Shown piece after piece: positions 58,846-61,823 of a DNA stretch of 61,823 nucleotides. This DNA comes from Anaerolineales bacterium. Its GTDB lineage: Bacteria > Chloroflexota > Anaerolineae > Anaerolineales > DRMV01. The DNA lies in NCBI GenBank assembly GCA_026996855.1, contig JALWJZ010000023.1, forward strand, positions 1 through 61,823, in the 5' to 3' direction. The notes beneath the pieces were generated by a model. That model was not told the DNA's origin. It ran no database searches and saw only the letters and a list, made by a program, of their open reading frames with translations. Position 1 is the stretch's first letter, and every line of letters starts with the position of its first letter. The translations under genes were made by a program, and so were the position numbers.

Positions 58846-59829
58846 TCAGGGATGGGGAGGGTATTGCCCGGCCACCCGAAACAGGCGACCCTCGGCCTGG
58901 GCCAGGGTGGTGCGAAAGTCCACGGCTTCTTGGGGAAGGGCGCGGGCCAGGGCATGCAAGGCTTCGGGCTTCTCCCGAGAAAACAGGGCCAGGAAGGCCC
59001 AGGGCGTGGTTTCCCGATGGCCGGGGGACCAGGTGCTCACCAGGGGGCGGTAGGCCAGACGCAGAGCAGGATGCAACCTCTGGAGGCGCACTTCCACCGT
59101 GGGCTGCTGACGGGCCTCGGCGGCCAGGGCCACGGCCACCCCTCGACCGTGTTGGGCATCCCACAGCAGGGCCAGGCCGGGCAAAAAGGCGTGGTCCCGA
59201 GCCGTGGGCCGCGGGGGTTTGCTTCCCTGCGGGGTGCGGGCCCGGGGCGAGGGCAGATAGGGCGCGTCTTCCGAATACAGGGGCGGCGCCTCTTCCCAGG
59301 GCCAGGGCGGCCCCAGCACCACCAGCCGCGCGGGGGAAGGGTGCAGACGCAAGGCCCCCACCTGGGCCAGGGACCGGGGTTTCTTGCGCATCCGCAAGAA
59401 GCCAAAGGGAAACCAGCCCAACCCCCAGCGGTGTCGCGACGAGGTCACGGGCCGCAGGGGTCCCACCTCCAGGAGGGTGATTTCATCCACCTCCAGGGGC
59501 AGGCGCCCCTGGTGCGCCAAATGCAGTCGCCATTGCACCAGGGGAAAGGTGGCGTGCAAACGGAACTCCAGGGCCACCTGCAGACCCTGGTCGTCGGCCT
59601 GCCAGGTTGCCCGCCCTTCTTTACGAAGGGCTTGCAGACGCTGCAGGTAGGGACGATGCAGGTAGCGGGAGCGCTTGTGACGATAGGCCACGCCAAAGGT
59701 GGCCTGCTCCAGGTAAGGGTCCTCGAACCGGCGACCGTACAGGCCCCAACTCCACATGGCCTCGTCCAATTCGTCCCGCCGGGGCATCACGTAGACCTGC
59801 CAGTCGGGGTTTTCCATCCACAGTTGCAT
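58846..59829 (-). CDS. Protein of unknown function, beta-rich
   Basis: Long ORF; longer ORF start (59889) would read through a palindromic repeat, so MQLWMENPDW is preferred. Confidence 0.55.
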   Translation of the reverse strand: MQLWMENPDWQVYVMPRRDELDEAMWSWGLYGRRFEDPYLEQATFGVAYRHKRSRYLHRPYLQRLQALRKEGRATWQADDQGLQVALEFRLHATFPLVQWRLHLAHQGRLPLEVDEITLLEVGPLRPVTSSRHRWGLGWFPFGFLRMRKKPRSLAQVGALRLHPSPARLVVLGPPWPWEEAPPLYSEDAPYLPSPRARTPQGSKPPRPTARDHAFLPGLALLWDAQHGRGVAVALAAEARQQPTVEVRLQRLHPALRLAYRPLVSTWSPGHRETTPWAFLALFSREKPEALHALARALPQEAVDFRTTLAQAEGRLFRVAGQYPPHP

Positions 59830-59858
59830 GGATTGCCTCGCTTTCGGGGAAGGGCCAT

Positions 59859-59890
59859 ACCAAAGCGGTGCCGAGGCGCCGCATTCCAAA
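59859..59890. repeat. Palindromic repeat copy 1: CCAAAGCGGTGCCgaGGCGCCGCATTCCAAA
   Basis: Shares flanks and hairpin with 59912-59945 and 61724-61755. Confidence 0.88.
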
Positions 59891-59911
59891 AGGCTTGGGA
59901 AAATTCACGTA

Positions 59912-59945
59912 ACTCCAAAGCGGTGCCCAGGCACCGCACAAAAAA
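59912..59945. repeat. Palindromic repeat copy 2: CTCCAAAGCGGTGCCcaGGCACCGCACAAAAAA
   Basis: Same family as copy 1. Confidence 0.88.
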
Positions 59946-59952
59946 CGACCCC

Positions 59953-61470
59953 TCAGAAAGGCGGACGCAGCCGGCCGTACCACTTCCACAAGGAGGTTCG
60001 GCCGGCGTTGCCCGTGCGAATGATTTGCGCGGCCTTGCGCGCGGCCTCGTGGGCCACCAGGGTGGCCAGAAGCGCGGCGATTTCCGGGTGGGTTTCCTGC
60101 ACCCCCGCATGGTGGTCCGTCATGGAGAAGCGCTCTTCCACGAAGCGGGTGTCGAAGTGCCCGGCCAGGAAGCGGTACTGGGCCAGCATGCGCTGGTGGA
60201 AGGGGATGTTGGTCTTCACACCCAGGATTTTGTACTCCTCCAGCGCTCGGCGCATGCGCAAAATGGCCTGGGCCCGGGTTTCCCCCCACACGATGAGTTT
60301 GGCGATGAGGGGGTCGTAGTAGGGGGTGATTTCCATACCCGTGAACACGCCGGTATCCACCCGCACCCCCGGGCCCGTGGGCGGGCTGTGGTAGAGCAGG
60401 GTGCCGATGGAGGGCATGAAATCGTTGTAAGGGTCCTCCGCGTTGATGCGGGCCTCGATGGCCCAGCCCTGCATGCGGATGTCCTGCTGGCTGTAGCGCA
60501 ACGCGCGGCCCCGGGCGATGCGAATCTGCTCCTTCACGATGTCCACGCCGGTGACCAGTTCGGTCACGGGGTGCTCCACCTGGATGCGGGTGTTCATTTC
60601 CAGGAAGTAGAAGTTGCGGTCCTGGTCCATGAGGAATTCCACCGTGCCCGCGTTGACGTAATCCACCGCGCGGGCCGCGCGCACGGCCACCTGGCCCAGG
60701 CGCTGCCGCAGTTCTTCGTCGTCGCCCACGAAGGGGGAAGGTGCCTCCTCGATGAGTTTCTGGTGCCGACGCTGGATGGAGCACTCCCGCTCGCCCAGGT
60801 GGATGGTCTGGCCGAAGGAATCGGCCAGCACCTGCACCTCGATGTGCCGCGCGTGCTCGATGAGTTTCTCCAGGTACACCCGTTCGTCGCCGAAGGCCGA
60901 TTTGGCCTCCTGGCGGGCCAGTTGCAGCGCGGAGGGCATTTCCTCCGGGGTGCGCACGATGCGCATGCCCTTGCCGCCGCCCCCGGCCGCGGCCTTGACC
61001 ATGACGGGGAAACCAATGCGATGGGCCGCTTCGATGAGTTCCTGGTCGCTCAGGTCCTCGGTGGCCTCGGTGCCGGGCACCACGGGCACCCCCGCGGCCT
61101 TCATGCGGGCCCGGGCCTGCATCTTGTCGCCCATGGCCGCGATGGCCTCGGGTGAAGGACCGATGAAGGTGATGCCTTCGTCCTTGCAGGCCTGGGCGAA
61201 ATCGGGGTTCTCCGCCAGGAAGCCGTACCCGGGATGGATGGCCTCCGCGCCGCTCTTCTTGGCCACGGCCAGGATTTTCTCCATGTTCAGGTACGACTCG
61301 GTGGCCGGCGCGGGGCCCAGGGGGTAGGCCTCGTCCGCGTAGCGCACGTGCAGCGCGGTGCGGTCCACCTCGGAGTACACCGCGACGGTGCGCAGGCCCA
61401 GTTCCCGACAGGCCCGCAAAATGCGCACCGCAATCTCGCCCCGGTTGGCAATGAGCACCTTGGTAAACAT
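59953..61470 (-). CDS. accC: Acetyl-CoA carboxylase biotin carboxylase subunit (copy 2)
   Basis: '[36 protein letters not shown]', '[17 protein letters not shown]', '[33 protein letters not shown]'. Confidence 0.94.
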   Translation of the reverse strand: MFTKVLIANRGEIAVRILRACRELGLRTVAVYSEVDRTALHVRYADEAYPLGPAPATESYLNMEKILAVAKKSGAEAIHPGYGFLAENPDFAQACKDEGITFIGPSPEAIAAMGDKMQARARMKAAGVPVVPGTEATEDLSDQELIEAAHRIGFPVMVKAAAGGGGKGMRIVRTPEEMPSALQLARQEAKSAFGDERVYLEKLIEHARHIEVQVLADSFGQTIHLGERECSIQRRHQKLIEEAPSPFVGDDEELRQRLGQVAVRAARAVDYVNAGTVEFLMDQDRNFYFLEMNTRIQVEHPVTELVTGVDIVKEQIRIARGRALRYSQQDIRMQGWAIEARINAEDPYNDFMPSIGTLLYHSPPTGPGVRVDTGVFTGMEITPYYDPLIAKLIVWGETRAQAILRMRRALEEYKILGVKTNIPFHQRMLAQYRFLAGHFDTRFVEERFSMTDHHAGVQETHPEIAALLATLVAHEAARKAAQIIRTGNAGRTSLWKWYGRLRPPF

Positions 61471-61544
61471 GGGGAGCCACCTCGCATCGTGGAAAGTCGA
61501 GCCGTGTCAGGGGGGATTATACTGCAAGGCAGGGAGGGGGCAGG

Positions 61545-61718
61545 GGGCAGTGGACAGTGGACAGTGGACAGTGGGCAGTGGACAGTGAACAGTGGACAGT
61601 GGGCAGGGGACAGTGGGCAGTGGGCAGTGGGCAGGGGACAGTCGTTGGTCGTTCGTCGGTGGTCGTTCGTTGATTCGCACATTCGCATATCCGCAAATCC
61701 GCAAATCCGCATATTCAC
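61545..61718. repeat. Mosaic tandem array: heptamers CAGTGGA, then heptamers TGGTCGT, then octamers TCCGCAAA/TTCGCATA
   Basis: Direct reading of 7-nt then 8-nt periodic units upstream of accC. Confidence 0.92.
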
Positions 61719-61723
61719 CCGAT

Positions 61724-61797
61724 TCCAAAGCGGCACCAAGGTGCCGCACTCCAAATCCGCTCATCCGCCTCCTGGGCGCAGCACGCTGCGCCCCTAC
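61724..61797. repeat. Palindromic repeat copy 3 (TCCAAAGCGGCACCaaGGTGCCGCACTCCAAA), flanked by octamer units, plus a second palindrome GGGCGCAGCacGCTGCGCCC
   Basis: Perfect 8-bp and 9-bp inverted repeats. Confidence 0.88.
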
Positions 61798-61823
61798 CCA
61801 CTACTACCCGCAAACCCGCCCAC

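Noticed and set aside
59830-59889. N-terminal extension MECGASAPLWYGPSPKARQS of the 58846 ORF
   Set aside because: It is a translation of palindromic repeat copy 1; the ATG at 59829 is a more likely start.

Overview
61.8 kb of high-GC, gene-dense bacterial chromosome. Gene content (LysW/LysX, M42 peptidase, duplicated GDH, SPFH protein, many heptamer repeats) looks Chloroflexota-like, but that is an inference and not a measurement. Most of the window is core metabolism: a 5'-truncated S41 protease, pth, RNase II/R, a tryptophanase-family protein, argG-argH-lysW-lysX, panC-coaX, miaB, tandem glutamate dehydrogenases, infC-rpmI-rplT, lgt, rpsA, tatD and two accC-type biotin carboxylases. I see no tRNA, rRNA, CRISPR array, prophage or transposase. 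Main points for a second look: (1) a double-length tryptophanase-like protein whose N-terminal copy appears to have lost the PLP-binding Lys and Asp; (2) mosaic arrays of 7-nt and 8-nt tandem repeats that run into coding sequence (argH start, panC end, an in-frame miaB insert) and recur with the same module order upstream of argH and accC; (3) an exopolysaccharide cluster pairing a BcsB-like protein with a glycosyltransferase carrying an N-terminal MshEN-like (c-di-GMP type) domain; (4) lysW (a 56-aa ORF absent from the supplied track) and lysX placed directly after argG-argH; (5) a promoter, short Arg-containing leader ORF and terminator hairpin in front of argG; (6) a probable AUU start codon for infC. 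All calls come from reading sequence and translations by eye. No homology search, folding or phylogeny was run.
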